A DNA stretch of 64,000 nucleotides from Xiphydria camelus. Its lineage: Eukaryota; Arthropoda; Insecta; Hymenoptera; Xiphydriidae. Position 1 is the first letter of the stretch. Every line of letters begins with the position of its first letter. The notes beneath the pieces were generated by a model that saw nothing but the letters and a program-made list of their open reading frames with translations, did no database searches and had not been told where the DNA came from. The stretch spans positions 15,618,402-15,682,401 of the forward strand of contig OY783197.1 of the NCBI GenBank assembly GCA_963678675.1, written 5' to 3'. Position numbers and translations under genes: made by a program. Shown here piece after piece: positions 30,552 through 42,167 of this stretch.

Positions 30552-33117
30552 TATTCGGAAATGGTTTCGAGATCTGCAAGCTTACATTGCAGAAATTAAA
30601 CAGGAGGAAATTTTTTCAGATCCGCGAAGAGTACTTAACGGAGACGAAACCGCTTTCTCCATGAGTCTGAAAACTGGAAAGGTGCTGGCACCCAAAGGTT
30701 GGAGAAACGTTTATGAAGTAAAGAATGGGAACGAAAAGGAAACGATCACAGTGCTATTGGTCTTTTCTGCAGCAGGACAAATTGTGAATCCCATGGTTGT
30801 ATTCCCATATAGAAGACCTCCAGCAAGCGTTGTAAGATCCATGCCTGCCAATTGGTTTTTAGGCAAGTCAAAATCAGGATGGATGCGGAGTGAAGTCTTT
30901 TATGAATACGTGGTAAACGGGGTCGGTAACTGGTTGCAAGAAAGTGAAATACTAAAACCTGTCATTCTTTTCATTGACGGCCATAAATCGCATCTTTCCC
31001 TGCAACTAAGCGAATGGTGTTCGTTAAATGGAATTATATTGTACGCATTACCACCAAATACTACGCACCTGATGCAACCTGCCGATGTTAGTGTTTTTAA
31101 ACCACTCAAAAGTGAGTGGAAAAAGACAGTTCGACAATGGCAATTAAAACCCTAAAACATGAACACAGTTTTGAGCAAAACCACATTCCGCCCATTACTG
31201 GCAGAATGCCTGAATATGCCAAATCTGCCTCAAACGATACAGAATGGGTTCAGAAGCTGTGGACTTTTCCCCCTCGATCCTGACGCTGTAGATTACAGTA
31301 AGTGCATACAAAACAGGCTGGAAGAAAATTTAACCTCAACACCAGTGGGTCGAGTTTCCTCCCGAGAAATTGAAATAGCTCAGATGGTTTTGGGGGTTTT
31401 TAAAGAAGAACTTACTAGTCGATATAATATTGAGGTCGATAAGGTCATCAATGCATTACATTTTCAACAGAATGACAATGAAAATGTTGAAATTTTACAA
31501 ACGCAGAAAAATAAGGTGCAAGAGATACAAGAAGGGGAACAATTGTTGCTTCTAAATATAAATCCTGAAGAACTTGTTTTGCCAGAAATCCCGTCCATTA
31601 ATGCCGAAAAGACTGATAATATACAAGATAATTCCTATGGTGAGATGCCTTTACAATCACCGGATGTAAATGGGTCACCAACAGTAGTCCCTGAGCTCAA
31701 CAGTATTACATCCGACTGTGATTCCCGAACCACACAAGAACTTTACAGAGAAAATTGTGATGCAATCAATGAGGAAATTATGGTGAAGAGAATTGATGAA
31801 GTAGAAACTGTGCATTGCGTTGAAAGTAATGAAACTGAAGAAGCGACGAATCAAGATGAAAATGGAAATGAAAGTGCAAATGGCTATGACGTAGAAATAA
31901 ACCATCTACCCGTTGCAGTGGCAGAAAGAAATTCTTGTGGTGACATTACAAACCAAAGCTTTAAGCACCATTTATTTTGGCCTTCACCGATAGCTAGTCA
32001 GAGGAAAAACAATAAGCAACAAATGCCAGCAGCAATATCATCAGAAAGTTACAGAAAATATTTAGAAGAAACAGGAAGTCGCCAAAAGAAGGAACAGTTA
32101 GAAAAAGAGAGGAAGAAGGAAGCGAAACGACTAAGAGCAATCAAAAAGAACAGTGTCGTGCCAAGAAAGAAGAAAAGGGCGACAAAGAAGGCAGCCAGAG
32201 AATTAGCCAAAGAAGCAGATGAAAATCTCCCAAGGCGACATCCGGAAAAGTGTGGCATTTGTGAAGAAGACTTAGTCAGCGATGTTGAAGATGAGAACTT
32301 AAGGAGTGTTGAACGCGACAAATCTGCCGTGCTAAGCTGAAAGGTCCTATCTGGTGAAACTGTTAGTTTGAGTAAAATGCAATTACCTTTAATTTATGTT
32401 GCCATCCTTGTCATAAGTGGAATCGAATTCAAAATTCGGATGAACATTTACCACACGCCTACAATTCAATGTGTTATACTTGAAAGGTATTAAATTAAAT
32501 CCTTGTTTGGGTTTTGATAGTTAGGACAGTTCAGCTTAGTAATAGTTGAAAAATACTTGTAAAATACCAGATAGGACACATCTAATTTATACGAAGCTAT
32601 GATTTTATTACATATAAAACAAAATAAGGTGATATACAACATGGAAACATAAATAAACATAAATAAACTTAAAACAACAAGGGATTTTCTTCTTCTTCGT
32701 CAGGCGAAGTAATCCCTATGGGTAGCTCTTCCCAAAATTGTTGCCTGTTAGTTGGAATTATTTTTCGCAAATTATTTAATAATTCAAGTTTTCTTGCTTG
32801 ACTTATTCCTCTGTTGGAGTCTCGTGAAAAGGCGGTAATTTAATTCCATTTTTAAATGAATTTGCTGTTAAAAAGTTGAGCTCTATGAATTCCTTTGCAT
32901 TAAATGAGATCTTGTATTTTAATGTTCTTTCACCTCTGCAGAATGTCACTAGAGAAATATTTTTGATGTGTAAACATCTATGCTATGGCTTTGCGGTACG
33001 ACCTTCCTGGGAAATTGAGCGTCAGACGTAAGTCATGTAGATGTGACTGCGTCAGTGTGTGTGTGGCGCTACTGCGCATACTATTCGTGCAAGCTGGATT
33101 ATCTCAACGGGAAAACA

Positions 33118-34365
33118 TTTTAGAGAAAAATGTTTAATACAAAACTTTAAGGATTTTCCCTTGGCTACCCAGTGGTCGTATTGGATTTGACCTTGACCGT
33201 GACCTTTAAGGTAATATCAAATGCCTTCCTAAACCGTTCATCCGATTGCGATGAAACTTTGGGGAATGGTTGGACGCATGCCCGCGAAGGTTTCTGAGTT
33301 AGTAAATCTTATACAGGGTGTTCAAAAAGTACCGGTACGGATGATTATTATGCCTTCCTAAATCGTTCATCTCCTATTGCGAGGAAACTTTGGCGAATGG
33401 TTGGACGCATGCCCGCGAAGGTTTCTGAGTTAGTAAATCTTATAAAAGGTGTTCAAAAAGTACCGGTACTGATGATTATTATGCCTTCCTAAACCGTTCA
33501 TCCGATTGCGATGAAAAGTTGGGGAATGGTTGGACGCATGCCCGCGAAGGTTTCTGAGTTAGTAAATCTTATACAGGGTGTTCAAAAAGTACCGGTACGG
33601 ATGATTATTATGCCTTCCTAAACCGTTCATCCGATTGCGATGAAAATTTGGGGAACAGTTGGATGCATATCCGCGAAGGTTTGAGTTAGTAAATCTTATA
33701 CAGGGTGTTCAAAAAGTACCGGTACGGATGATTATTATGCCTTCCTAAACCGTTCATCCGATTGCGATGAAACTTTGGGGAATGGTTGGACGCATGCCCG
33801 CGAAGGTTTCTGAGTTAGTAAATCTTATAAAAGGTGTTCAAAAAGTACCGGTACTGATGATTATTATGCCTTCCTAAACCGTTCATCCGATTGCGATGAA
33901 AAGTTGGGAAATGGTTGGACGCATGCCCGCGAAGGTTTCTGAGTTAGTAAATCTTATACAGGGTGTTCAAAAAGTACCGGTACGGATGATTATTATGCCT
34001 TCCTAAACCGTTCATCCGATTGCGATGAAAATTTGGGGAATAGTTGGACGCATATCCGCGAAGGTTTCTGAGTTAGTAAATCTTATACAGGGTGTTCAAA
34101 AAGTCGAACTATACTTGACCTAAATTTGACCTCCGCTGACAATAAAGGTAACATGAAAAAAATGGTCGACACATTTGAACGTGAAAAAAAAATTAATTTG
34201 ACCTTGATATAACCTTGAAGGTCATGGTCAAGGTCAAATCTAATATGATCATTGCGTAGCCCGGGAAAAATACTAAAAGTTTTGTATTAAAAATGTATTT
34301 AAACAATGGTGGACGGACAAAATCAATCCACAATCTACCGGTGCGAAGCCGGGACGGGCTGCTAG
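33118..34365. mobile_element. Non-autonomous Helitron with an internal tandem array
   Basis: The right end has GGTGCGAAGCCGGGACGGGC then CTAG/T (34362-34366), a Helitron 3' signature. Subterminal inverted blocks flank the array: GGATTTGACCTTGACCGTGA near 33182 mirrors TCAAGGTCAAATCTAATA near 34228, and AATACAAAACTT mirrors AAGTTTTGTATT-like sequence. The 5' TC terminus was not fixed, so the left limit is approximate. Confidence 0.6.
33221..34112. repeat. Seven-unit tandem array, about 129-bp unit, with three-unit periodicity
   Basis: ATGCCTTCCTAAA starts units at 33221, 33350, 33481, 33610, 33737, 33866 and 33995. Units 2 and 5 share ATAAAAGGTGTTC, units 3 and 6 share GATGAAAAGTTGGG, and units 4 and 7 share GATGAAAATTTGGGG and CATATCCGCG, so the array also repeats every three units. 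Confidence 0.9.
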
Positions 34366-34517
34366 TAAGTTATGAATCTAATATAATAATAATAAATATT
34401 TTATTATAGAAAAAATTAAACTTCTTTATGTCGAACTACGACGTCATATTCCCCAATTAAACTCGGACCGCAGATAATTGTAAGATGTTAACACATCCTC
34501 CGCGAGTACAACGGCAC

Positions 34518-36208
34518 TCACACCTTTTTTTTAAAATAGCATCGTGGTGTTGTCTTCAGCAACTTATACTTGGAACTATAATCTGCCCAATTGTAGAAAT
34601 CATTAGAAGATAGTGTTACAGCTTCGGATTTTTTTGTGGAATTATTAACGCAGTTAACAAAGTCATTGAAGTCCCAAACAGTCCTAACCTTTTTTAAAGA
34701 TTTTTCCACCTGATGGTGGAAATGGTCGGCCGACATAAACGTGTGTCCACGCTCTAAGTACTTTATAGTTAGGTTTTTTAAATTAACTTTATCGGAATTT
34801 ACTATGCGCACAAAAAAACTAAAAAGGCTCCAGTTTTTATTCTGCCCGGTACAGTTATCCAGCCAAATAGTTATAGATTCCTTGTCTCTATTTTTTAGGA
34901 AGAATGCGTAAAAGGCTGATATAATGTCCTCCTTTTTTCGCCCTGATGTTCCTTCATGCCATAACACTCCTAAAGGGGTCGGCTGGATCTTCCTTTTCCC
35001 ACAGGAACAAAACTTTCATTGAAAGCGATGATGCGTTTTGTAAAAATGACTTCTTTAAACATTTCCGCTCTAGGAAGCATTATCACTTTTTGAAGATCCG
35101 CCGAAACTATGAGATCGGATGCTTTCTCTTGTGACTCTGCATCTCTTTCGCACTCCTTTCTGCCAGGGATATATTTAGTTTTATGAGATATGTAATCTTC
35201 GCACACTTCACAATTTTCTTCAGTATCTGGATTAACATGCTTAGCTTCTGTCTTGTGAAGGTTGTAAGATGTAGACACTGGAAACATTCTTCGCATCCAA
35301 GTTGCGCAAATGATATATTCAGTTTTGAAACTTCTTGGCGATAAAGCTCATAACTTCCCTGAGAATTAGGATTTTTTGATTTGTAATCGTTATACATCAG
35401 TACAATAGAAATATCTGATGGAAGGTATAAACGATTGGGCGCATGCTCCCGCCGATAGTGAGATATTGTAGGTTTGAAAGAATGGATGTGGTCAATAATC
35501 GGTTGTTTATCAATGAAATTTAAAGCTGGACGATGCCATCTATTATCTTGTTTGGGAGTAATTGAATTAGAATCAGTTCGTCTTATATTTTTCAAAAATC
35601 TATCGTTATTTTTGCAATAACCCAAGGTGGCAAGAAAAAATGTTTTGCATACCTGTATTTCTATTCCATTAGAATCTCTAAGGTAATATTTATAGGTATT
35701 ACTACGACGTGAAACTGCACAAACTGTATTCTTTTTCATTTCTATTTGTTTGACATAACTGTGCACAAACAAACGTTGAGCCTCTTTATCAAGATCCCAA
35801 TATTGCTTATTAATGTGCACTTGCCTTGCTTCTTTTATCATTTGTGTACATTTGAGTATGTAGACATTCTTGTTACAGGGATCTTTTATTTTGTGATCAT
35901 CAGTGACAGATGATAATTTTTTTTTTCCTCTCTGTAGCTGACGTATCAAACATTTTTCTTTTTCTAAGATTTCCCTTTTTTGTGTACATACTTCTATGAT
36001 TGTTTTCAGCTTTATCAATAGAAAAACTGACTATGTCATCAACTATGGATTTTGCTAACTGGTAAAACTCTTCTTCAATTTTTGAATTCTCCTTATCGCT
36101 GCTGTCCTCATCTCCGGAAGGTGAGTATCTTCCGGATCCATCTTGTTCTGGACGGTACTCAGGATCACTGCACACAGATTTAGAAATACTTCTATTCACT
36201 TTCAGCAT
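34518..36208 (-). pseudogene. Putative DDE transposase of the 32324-36805 element (DUF7869-like)
   Basis: Minus-strand pieces in order: 36208-35900 (acidic N-terminus, PSGDEDSSDKENSK), 36018-35107 (Cys/His-containing middle: VCKTFFLATLGYCKNNDRF, WHRPALNFIDKQPIIDHI, HSFKPTISHYRREHAPNRLYLP, then CEECFQCLHL and, in the next frame, ENCEVCEDYISHK), 35296-34970, and 34967-34518 with SITIWLDNCTGQNKNWSLF, IKYLERGHTFMSADHFHHQVE. The IWLDN and YLEKGHTFMSAD-type motifs are characteristic of DUF7869 proteins encoded by many insect elements; a DDE/D role is inferred. Several frameshifts. The alternative is an unclassified captured gene, but its position inside matching termini supports transposase. Confidence 0.7.
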
Positions 36209-38128
36209 TCGCTGAGTTGCAAGTATACGCTGTCTTAATTCTCGATTTAACGCAAGAGAGTAACCAATTGTTTGCCACGGCTGCGGCTGCTGGAAGCGTT
36301 TGGTTCCATTCTAGAAATAAAAATGAAAGAGTTTTGTACATAGAAGTCAGAAAACACTGTCGTTAGATATTAAATATTTAATACTATTTATCAATAAATT
36401 TACACAATAACTGCAGGCAGCAATAAGAAATAAATATGCTATTTTAAGGTTAGGTGTAACCTCGTGATGATTGCGATACAACGCTCAGTTTGTCGTATGT
36501 GTCACATAGGACTCCTTGGTTTGTAAAACAAGGGTAATACTTAGGAACTTCCAAGGTTAAACATCCTATCTGTTCCGATAGGACAATTCAGCTTTGTAAC
36601 TAATACATAGGACATAATAAGTAGTAATCTGCATTCGGTTCTCATATAGGACAGAAGATGGCGCCACCAAAACTGGTATTTAAAAATAGATAGAACAGTT
36701 AAGCTTTGAAAAACAGTTGTGAAATTATGTTATTTACCACAGTATCCCTTTAGGATAAAAATTGATATTTTTGGTCACTTAGGACCTTTCAGCTTAGCAC
36801 GGCAGAAATGCACTCGATGGTTTCATCCAATATGCACTGAATTCATTGATTGGTACTACGTCGAGGTTCAAGAAATGCATTACATTTGCCCATATTGTTC
36901 AGAAACAGGTAGGTTACCTTATATAGGCAAATTTCATTTTTGTTATTCACGACCACTGTTTTAGGTTAATGGAAACCAGTACAGGGTATTTCAGCATTGC
37001 GAGGACCTAGTTCTACTCGAGATTGGCACTTTTCTACGTTTTAAAGAGAAGCAAAATGTATTTATTTTTCTACTATAAATATAGTTACGTTACATTCTGA
37101 AAACAAAAATTTTGTGTTTTAAAATGCATAATATTTTAGGTTATAGTTCCTAGCAACGTTTTTTCATGTAAATCATCCAGAGTGTTTATATTTTGTTTTA
37201 AATATTTACATGTATCTCTTAGTACAGAATATTATCTCACTTATTTTGTCTATAAAATATTTCCAGCAGATTGAAAAATTGAGAAAAAATACTAATTTAT
37301 TTCCCTGCTACTAAATACCCAAAGTGGTGGCTGACTATTGGCTGCCAGGTGGCCGAACTTAGACTTCTCATGGCTGACTACTGGGAAACTGTTGTTTTTT
37401 CTAAGTTTCCATTTATTTCACCATTTCAAAGTAATATTTCAATAATTTCACCAAGTTAGTTTGTTCAGAAATAAATCGTCTACAAAGCTGTTCAAATTTC
37501 AAACTTCTAATATAAAACATGATTTTTTAAATGGTTTACCTTTCTGTGAGTATTGGATAAAGTGGCCGACTACTGGTGTGTTTACCCTATATCTCTCTCC
37601 GTACAGCTCTGAAACATAACCTCTTGCACCAATAGTGCCACTACAATTCATAACGACAATACTTCTCAGATGGCCACCGGTGGCGTTGAACGTTGCTTAC
37701 TATCGCGCCATCACCCAGCCATGTACGAACCCTATGATGCAACGTTGCCAATTCTATTTCAGATTATATTCTATCGTCAAAACACTACGTTTTGCTGTTT
37801 ACGGACATCAATATCTTTGTCAAACATTCAGTGACCTTATATTTTTATGAACTCAAAAGATTCTATGCAATTTTGTGAAGATATGGAAATGGTTTTATTT
37901 AATGTGTCATAGTTTTAAACATCTAGATGTCGGCATTCAAATGTGGAAAAGTGGATTCTTCCATAAGGTTACATGTTAAATTTTCAAATTTCAAAATCAA
38001 AATTCTTCCTTAAATGCCCGGTAACCGGACCTGAAACTTTTTAAAAATAATCTTACAATACTAATTTCCATTCTACAAAAAAATTAGTATTCTCTGAAAT
38101 GTTTCATCTCGTGCAAGGAATACCTTAA

Positions 38129-39050
38129 GGATGTTCACCCCTATTATCAAAAATATAGGAAGTTACTCAAATTTTTTCCCAAGATTCTTTAATATCTTTG
38201 AAAGCCGTATGCAAAATGTCAAGTCTCTTGACTAACTCATTAAAAAGTTATAATTGAAATAAAAAATGACAATTTAACCCGTGCTCTTATGGGAAATTCA
38301 CAGAAACGTAGAAAAAAAGATGGAAAATTTGGTTACCGTAATGAAACTTTGCACACCGCTAGATTATTATGCAAAGAATAAATGGTATATTTTCACACAT
38401 CCATCAGAGGGCAGTAATTTATAACAAATAATTAAGAAATCTTGGTAAATTCGCTTACGATGGAGATTGCTGCGCGCGCAGTCGTGAAGTGCGACAACGC
38501 CGCAGGGCGCGCCGAGTATAGGGATCGTGCATGGGTACTGTCATGCGCTCTAGTGGCAAAAGTTGGAGTTAAAAGCGTTACATCTTCTGTATAGCGTATA
38601 CGGAGAATTCACGTTTTGTGAAAATTATTAATCGCAATGATTAATGTTTACATATTTAAACAGCACTTTTCACTATAATTTATATTATTTTTGTTGGATG
38701 TTGTTAATAATACGGGGTTTTAACTAGTAAGCTCTAAAGAGGCAATGTTACCAACTTGTGCCACCACACTTCTCTATAACACTCTATGGGGCGACGTTGC
38801 CGCTGTTCCCGACCGCTTCAATATTTAAAAATAATTATAAAATATTTTTCTATAATTTTTTCACATACTTTAAGGATACAGATAATAAAGTAAAGTTACA
38901 GAAAAATAATGGCTCGACCGATATCATGAAATATAACTTCAAGGAGGTTATTAAAGAGTCATTTTTTTTTGTTCAAGGATTGGAACACTGACGAAAATCG
39001 TACTGTTCCCTTCCACCTCCCCTCCCCTCTCTAATACGGGAGAAACATCC
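38129..39050. mobile_element. 922-bp TTAA MITE (GGATGTT ends)
   Basis: TTAA at 38125-38128 and 39051-39054 flanks ends GGATGTTCACCCCTATTA and GGATGTTTCTCCCGTATTA (opposite strand). The interior is AT-rich and non-coding, with a GC-rich block near 38465-38540. The terminal GGATGTT matches the Kolobok-type element at 13802-19456. Confidence 0.8.
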
Positions 39051-39123
39051 TTAAGCGAGCCTAGGCTACTATGGAGTATAATTAGTGACCCCTTCTGGCA
39101 AAATAGGGAACTTAATTTTTCCC

Positions 39124-41641
39124 AGAATAATAATAATAATAATAAAAGCGGTTAGGACGCTAATCATCCCTGAACGCCACCGAAAACTTAATAGTTTTAT
39201 TGTAGCCCCGCTGTGATTAGGGGTGTACCTTAGATTTGCATCTTGGCCTTTTTGGCCAGTCCACATATCCATTCCACCCCTAGCTCTCTAGCCCTTTCCA
39301 GGCTAGGAAAAGCCTCGCCTATATCAGACGGTGTCTATAAGCCCCTAGTGCTGGACATTCCAGCAGCAGGTGCTGGGCATCTTCCCTCTCCACTTTGCAG
39401 TATCGACATCTATCCGTTTCCGATAGACCTAGTCTCCTGCAGTGTGAGTTGAATTTTCTGTGACCAGTTAATAGTCTCATTGTAATGCTCAGGCTTATCC
39501 TGTTCATGTTCACTAGTAACCTGGCTCTCTTTTGTGCTAGGCGAGGCATTAGATTCCTCGCCTGTCTGCCCGTTCCTAGATTAGTCCACCGGTGAAAATG
39601 CTCCCTGTGGAATTTCCTCTTAATCTCTAACCTGCCCATGGCAAAGGGGACTCCCACTGGTATGAGGTTCTCCTTTCTGGTACCCTCTTTCGCCAGTACG
39701 TCCGCTATCTCGTTACCATGGACTCCTGTGTGTCCGGAGACCCAAGCAAGAGTAATCTTGTTGGTTTTCCCTAGAATCTCTAGCACTTCCATAGTCTCCC
39801 ACACAATCTGTGAATTTGTGCTTGTCCTGTGGAGTGCTTTTATAGCAGCTTGACTGTCAGACCAAATATAAATATACTTGTTCGCAGTGCGCTGCTCTAC
39901 AAGTAGTTCCAGGCAGTGTTTTATTGCCAAGACTTCCGCCTGGAACACTGTGGCTTTGTCTCCCAGGGCGATACTTACCCTGAGGTCATCTTGAGGTCCA
40001 AAGACTCCCGCCCCAAAGCGACCCCCGTACCCCGACCAATCGGTGTACCAGTGCCTGATTGTGGGACCCGGAGTCCTCTTACTAATTTCCCAGTGATTCC
40101 TCTCAGGTAGGTAGACCACAAAGGCCTTCCTGATCTGGTATTTCCTGGCTATCTTATCCTGTCTCAAGGACATAGATCCTTGATCAAGCACGCCTAGTCT
40201 GGTGTGTGCTGTCCTTGCCCTGGTCCACTCCCCAAGGCAGTTCATCCTGTATGCAGAGAGTTCCGCTCTTTCTCTTATCAAAAGGTCAAGAGGCAGCACA
40301 TCAAGTGCCACCTCTAGGGCCTCAGTTGGTGTGGATCTCATCGCCCCTGTTGCAGCCCTCAGGAACACGCCCTGAAGGGCTTTCAACCGGTTTCTTGATT
40401 CGATCCTCCCTACTCTTGGCCACCAAATCACTGCTGCATACAGTAATCTTGGCAGTAACACCATTTTGTACAGCCACAGACAGACCCTGGGACTAAAGCC
40501 CCAGGTTCTGCCCATTGCTCTTCTGCATGCCCATAGCGAGGCATATACCTTCGCGATCTGGCATGTGATATGTTCTTTCCAATGCAACTTGGTGTTTAAG
40601 ACGACACCCAAGTATTTTTGTGTTCTGACATACTCGATGTTTGTCCCCCTGAACCTTAATGGTTCCGGGTACTCCACCTTGTATTTTCTAGTGAATATCA
40701 TGGCAGACACTTTCTCCGGGTTCACCGAGATTGGTCTTTTTACACCATTCATCCACTGTTCGTACGGCACAATTCATTCTGTCCCTTAGTACACTGAGGA
40801 AGTTGCCCCTGACCACAACCGCAGCATCATCTGCATAGCCATGGACCAGGAATCCTTCCCTCCTCAGTAGTTCTAAGAGTTCGTCCACTACGAGGCACCA
40901 CAGTAGAGGTGATAAAACCCCTCCCTGCGGACATCCTCCCGATGGTCGCCCCCTTACCTCTATATCATCTTTCTTGGCGATCACCAATCTGTTCGCCAAC
41001 ATGCTCCGAGTCCAGTCTATTAGTGTTTCTGGTATCCCTCTACTAGACATGGCCTCGGTTATTACATTGTATCCGGTGCGATCAAACGCTCCTTCAATGT
41101 CTATGAAGAGTGCCATAGCATAGCCCCCTTCCTCTACCTGTTCCCCCACCCTTGCCACAAGGTGGTGTAGGGCAGTCTCTGTGGATCTGCCCTCCCTATA
41201 GACATATTGTGCAGGGGATAGAGGTCGTTCGGCTATGTATGAACTCTTAATGTGTCTATCCATAAGCCTTTCCAAGGTTTTCAACACAAAGGAAGTTAGG
41301 CTTATGGGTCTGAAGTCTCTTGGCTTAATATAGTCGTTTTTTCCGGGTTTGGGTATGAAGGCAATCCTTGCCTCTCCCCAGACCCTTGGAACTGTACCAA
41401 GAGCAACACTAGCTCTAAGCAGTTTAGTTAATAGTCCAATTATGACTTCTAGACCCCTTTGAAGCATTAGGGGGTAGATGCCATCTGGACCTGGTGACTT
41501 CAGTGGTTTGAATGTACTAACAGCCCATTCAACCGCCTGATGGTATACAATTTTAGCAGCAAGAGCCCAGTTTGGTGCTTTTTGCCCATACCTGCTCTCT
41601 TGCCTCCATTCTCTTGTTCTCCCAGAAAAATAACTAGACAT
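39124..41641 (-). mobile_element. 5'-truncated non-LTR retrotransposon (R1/LOA/I-type LINE)
   Basis: The minus strand carries RT, then RNase H and a terminal Cys/His motif, a 3' UTR, and an (ATT)n tail at about 39145-39124. The endonuclease and ORF1 are missing, as usual for incomplete reverse transcription. No target duplication was established. Confidence 0.88.
39319..41641 (-). pseudogene. LINE RT-RNase H polyprotein, frameshifted
   Basis: RT (41641 to 40688): FKPLKSPGPDGIYPLML, WGEARIAFIPKPGKND, RDFRPISLTSFVLKTLERL, FIDIEGAFDRTGYN, GCPQGGVLSPLLWCL and the catalytic box VHGYADDAAVVV. A frameshift near 40735 separates it from KVSAMIFTRKYKVEYPEPL and YLGVVLNTKLHWKEH. RNase H (about 40050-39700): WYTDWSGYGGRFGAGV, FQAEVLAIKHCLE, IWSDSQAAIKAL, WVSGHTGVHGNEIADVLAKEG, with the usual D-E-D-D residues. 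The C-terminus ends with a CCHC-like CRYCKVEREDAQHLLLEC. RT plus RNase H fits the R1, LOA or I clades. Confidence 0.9.
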
Positions 41642-41895
41642 TGTTTTACTACTTTCTTCGTGATATAAATGAAAATCATAAACTTTTCATGCAGTATAAA
41701 TGGACCGAAATTATTTCCTCAAATCATAACCACCATGCAAGGGTAATGAAATCGAAAAATAATAAAATTACTGCTAGCAGACAATTCGATACACGACGGC
41801 GGCCATGTTATTATAATAACAATATTTTCATTAATTTGAGTCGTAGCCTAAGCCGATTGTATTTCAAGAAATCTAGTGTGGCACGTATGTACACC
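41642..41895. other. Unassigned DNA
   Basis: AT-rich, with no supported feature between the LINE and the next MITE. Confidence 0.4.
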
Positions 41896-41897
41896 TA

Positions 41898-42112
41898 GTG
41901 TCAATGATGCTGATCGACCCGCTTTAGGTGACGGTACTTCAATTGAATCAACCATTGTTGAATGGTATGAGCGAATCTTCTGGTTTTGCTATGAAGCACC
42001 AATCAAGTTTAGCCTTCATGGTAAAACACTAAGATTCACTCAACTCTTTTAGCTACGATCGACTCGATAAAAATACTGTCACCCAAAGCGGGTCGATTAG
42101 AATCATTGACGC
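41898..42112. mobile_element. 215-bp MITE with TA duplication
   Basis: The ends are GTGTCAATGATGCTGATCG (left) and GCGTCAATGATTCTAATCG (right, opposite strand), both continuing ACCCGCTTT(A/G)GGTGACGGTA-like. TA is at 41896-41897 and 42113-42114. Tc1/mariner-type by target site. Confidence 0.8.
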
Positions 42113-42130
42113 TATACGGAGAGAAAATTC

Positions 42131-42132
<2 letters not shown>

Positions 42133-42164
<32 letters not shown>
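42133..42164. repeat. (CT)n microsatellite
   Basis: About 15 uninterrupted CT dinucleotides. Confidence 0.95.

Positions 42165-42167
<3 letters not shown>

Larger units (their letters stand above)
32324..36805 (-). mobile_element. DNA transposon of uncertain superfamily (CTGCCGTGCTAAGCTG ends, AAAT duplication)
   Basis: Both ends read CTGCCGTGCTAAGCTGAAAG then GTCC, flanked by AAAT at 32320-32323 and 36806-36809. Subterminal repeats resembling AGGACAGTTCAGCTT occur near 32523, 36583 and 36690. It carries a minus-strand gene (34518-36208) with a DDE-like core of the DUF7869 type and a nested small Helitron (about 33118-34365). Removal rejoins ...ERDK to CTRWFHPIC in the pogo transposase. Confidence 0.85.
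27830..36964 (+). pseudogene. Pogo-like transposase with C-terminal PHD finger, split by two insertions
   Basis: Pieces: 27830-28269 (MTDKKRPIHQYPQSALDAAL, an HTH_Psq domain with GMGIRKASRIYRVPRGTIQD, then a CENPB-like part LLSTVQQLVLADKRETPF), 30554-31155 (DDE: LNGDETAFSM, VILFIDGHKSHLS), 31156-32323 (FGPL-like tail SCGLFPLDPDAVDYSKC, long acidic region, basic RKKKRATKKAARELAK, CGICEEDL) and 36806-36964 (CTRWFHPICTEF, YICPYCS). D2-D3 spacing to the Asp of MQPADVSVFKPLK is 35. The halves CGICEEDL and CTRWFHPIC...CPYC together form a PHD-type C4HC3 finger. Frameshifts near 28000 and 28095 and a TAA at 31153 disable it. The PHD finger may have steered insertion through chromatin marks (inference). 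Confidence 0.85.
22292..37587 (+). mobile_element. Pogo-like (Tc1/mariner) transposon expanded by nested insertions
   Basis: The termini are GGGTAAACACA on both strands, flanked by TA at 22290-22291 and 37588-37589. Subterminal repeats of the type GTAGTCAGCCAC / GTGGCTGACTA occur at 22315-22345, 27500-27615, 37325-37380 and 37560. Subtracting Copia (22647-27434), Tigger (28270-30551), the 32324-36805 element and their duplications leaves about 3.7 kb. The transposase (HTH, DDE, C-terminal PHD) is spread over 27830-36964. Confidence 0.85.

Noticed and set aside
33221..34112. Regular repeats resembling a CRISPR array
   Set aside because: The units are contiguous 129-bp tandem copies with no unique spacers, and the DNA is eukaryotic.
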